Assembly: GCF_000330505.1 (NCBI RefSeq)
Contig: NW_004440286.1
Location: forward strand, 101,810-120,652
Length of the DNA: 18,843 nucleotides
Origin: Entamoeba invadens IP1
Taxonomy: Eukaryota; Evosea; Mastigamoebida; Endamoebidae
Direction of reading: 5' to 3'
Of the stretch, positions 18,521-18,843 are shown in pieces. Position 1 is the stretch's first letter. Each line of letters begins with the position of its first letter. Below the pieces are notes generated by a model, which was given only the letters and a program-made list of their open reading frames with translations, made no database searches and was not told where the DNA came from. The position numbers and the translations under genes are program-made.

Positions 18521-18843
18521 TGTGGTAATTTGTATTATACTTGTTATTATAATTATATTATTTTGAATTAATAAAACTAGAAGAAGTGGTTTTTATAACT
18601 TTGTAGTGGTAATACATAATTTTATTATTATTCTTTAATAATTATTTTCATTAAGTTATAACGTTGTTTATTCGACTCTATTTTTTTCTCATTTGAACGA
18701 AAATGAAATAATAATAAAAAATAAACACCATGTAAATAAATTTTATAAATAATTATGGTTATGACATTAAAAAACCACTACAAACACAAAGAATATATTT
18801 TAAATAATCTTTGTTTGTAGAGATTCATTATAATTAATTATAA

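Larger units (their letters stand above)
18040..18843. other. AT-rich intergenic right end with palindromes
   Basis: Beyond the nucleotidase promoter there is no credible open frame. The stretch from about 18380 to 18530 is noticeably less AT-rich than its surroundings and holds a compact hairpin (18503-18520); next to it lie two palindromes (18320-18370). A structured RNA gene or the end of a neighbouring element could account for this, but I cannot name one. From 18530 to the edge it is A/T tracts. Confidence 0.4.

Overview
The window looks like nuclear DNA of an amoeba of the genus Entamoeba. The reasons are extreme AT-richness between compact genes, short introns that mostly begin GTTTGT, very short inferred 5' leaders with TATA-like boxes close to the ATG, and two transmembrane receptor-like kinases of the kind that family expanded in. 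A recognisable hAT DNA transposon makes E. invadens (or a close relative rich in DNA transposons) more likely than E. histolytica; this species call is inference, not proof.

Layout from left to right. A truncated gene of unknown function runs off the left edge (minus). About 1.9 kb without a convincing gene follows. Next come an XPG/Rad2-type nuclease (minus), an AT-rich spacer with a 13-copy 8-bp tandem repeat, and a small PRA1-type membrane protein (minus). A divergent promoter region leads to receptor kinase 1 (plus, 4 exons, 888 aa). It ends tail-to-tail with receptor kinase 2 (minus, 3 exons, 1136 aa). A gene-free stretch then carries a 2.7-kb decayed hAT transposon with 11-bp terminal inverted repeats and an 8-bp target duplication. 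After it lie a two-exon PDCD2/TSR4-type gene (minus), a 3'(2'),5'-bisphosphate nucleotidase (minus), and 0.8 kb of AT-rich DNA with palindromes.

Six introns were placed by combining splice signals with frame and conserved motifs. In both kinases an intron splits the Glu codon of the activation-segment APE motif at the same base. Splicing is therefore needed to rebuild the kinase core, and retention would truncate both proteins at the same place.

The genes do not form one pathway. Sensing (two kinases), trafficking (PRA1), DNA repair (XPG), ribosome assembly (PDCD2/TSR4) and sulfur/nucleotide metabolism (bisphosphate nucleotidase) sit side by side. The points most worth a second look are the two-kinase locus, with its shared intron, the non-RD catalytic loop of kinase 2 and a shared MSP/ASH-like juxtamembrane domain, and the pattern of damage in the hAT transposase.
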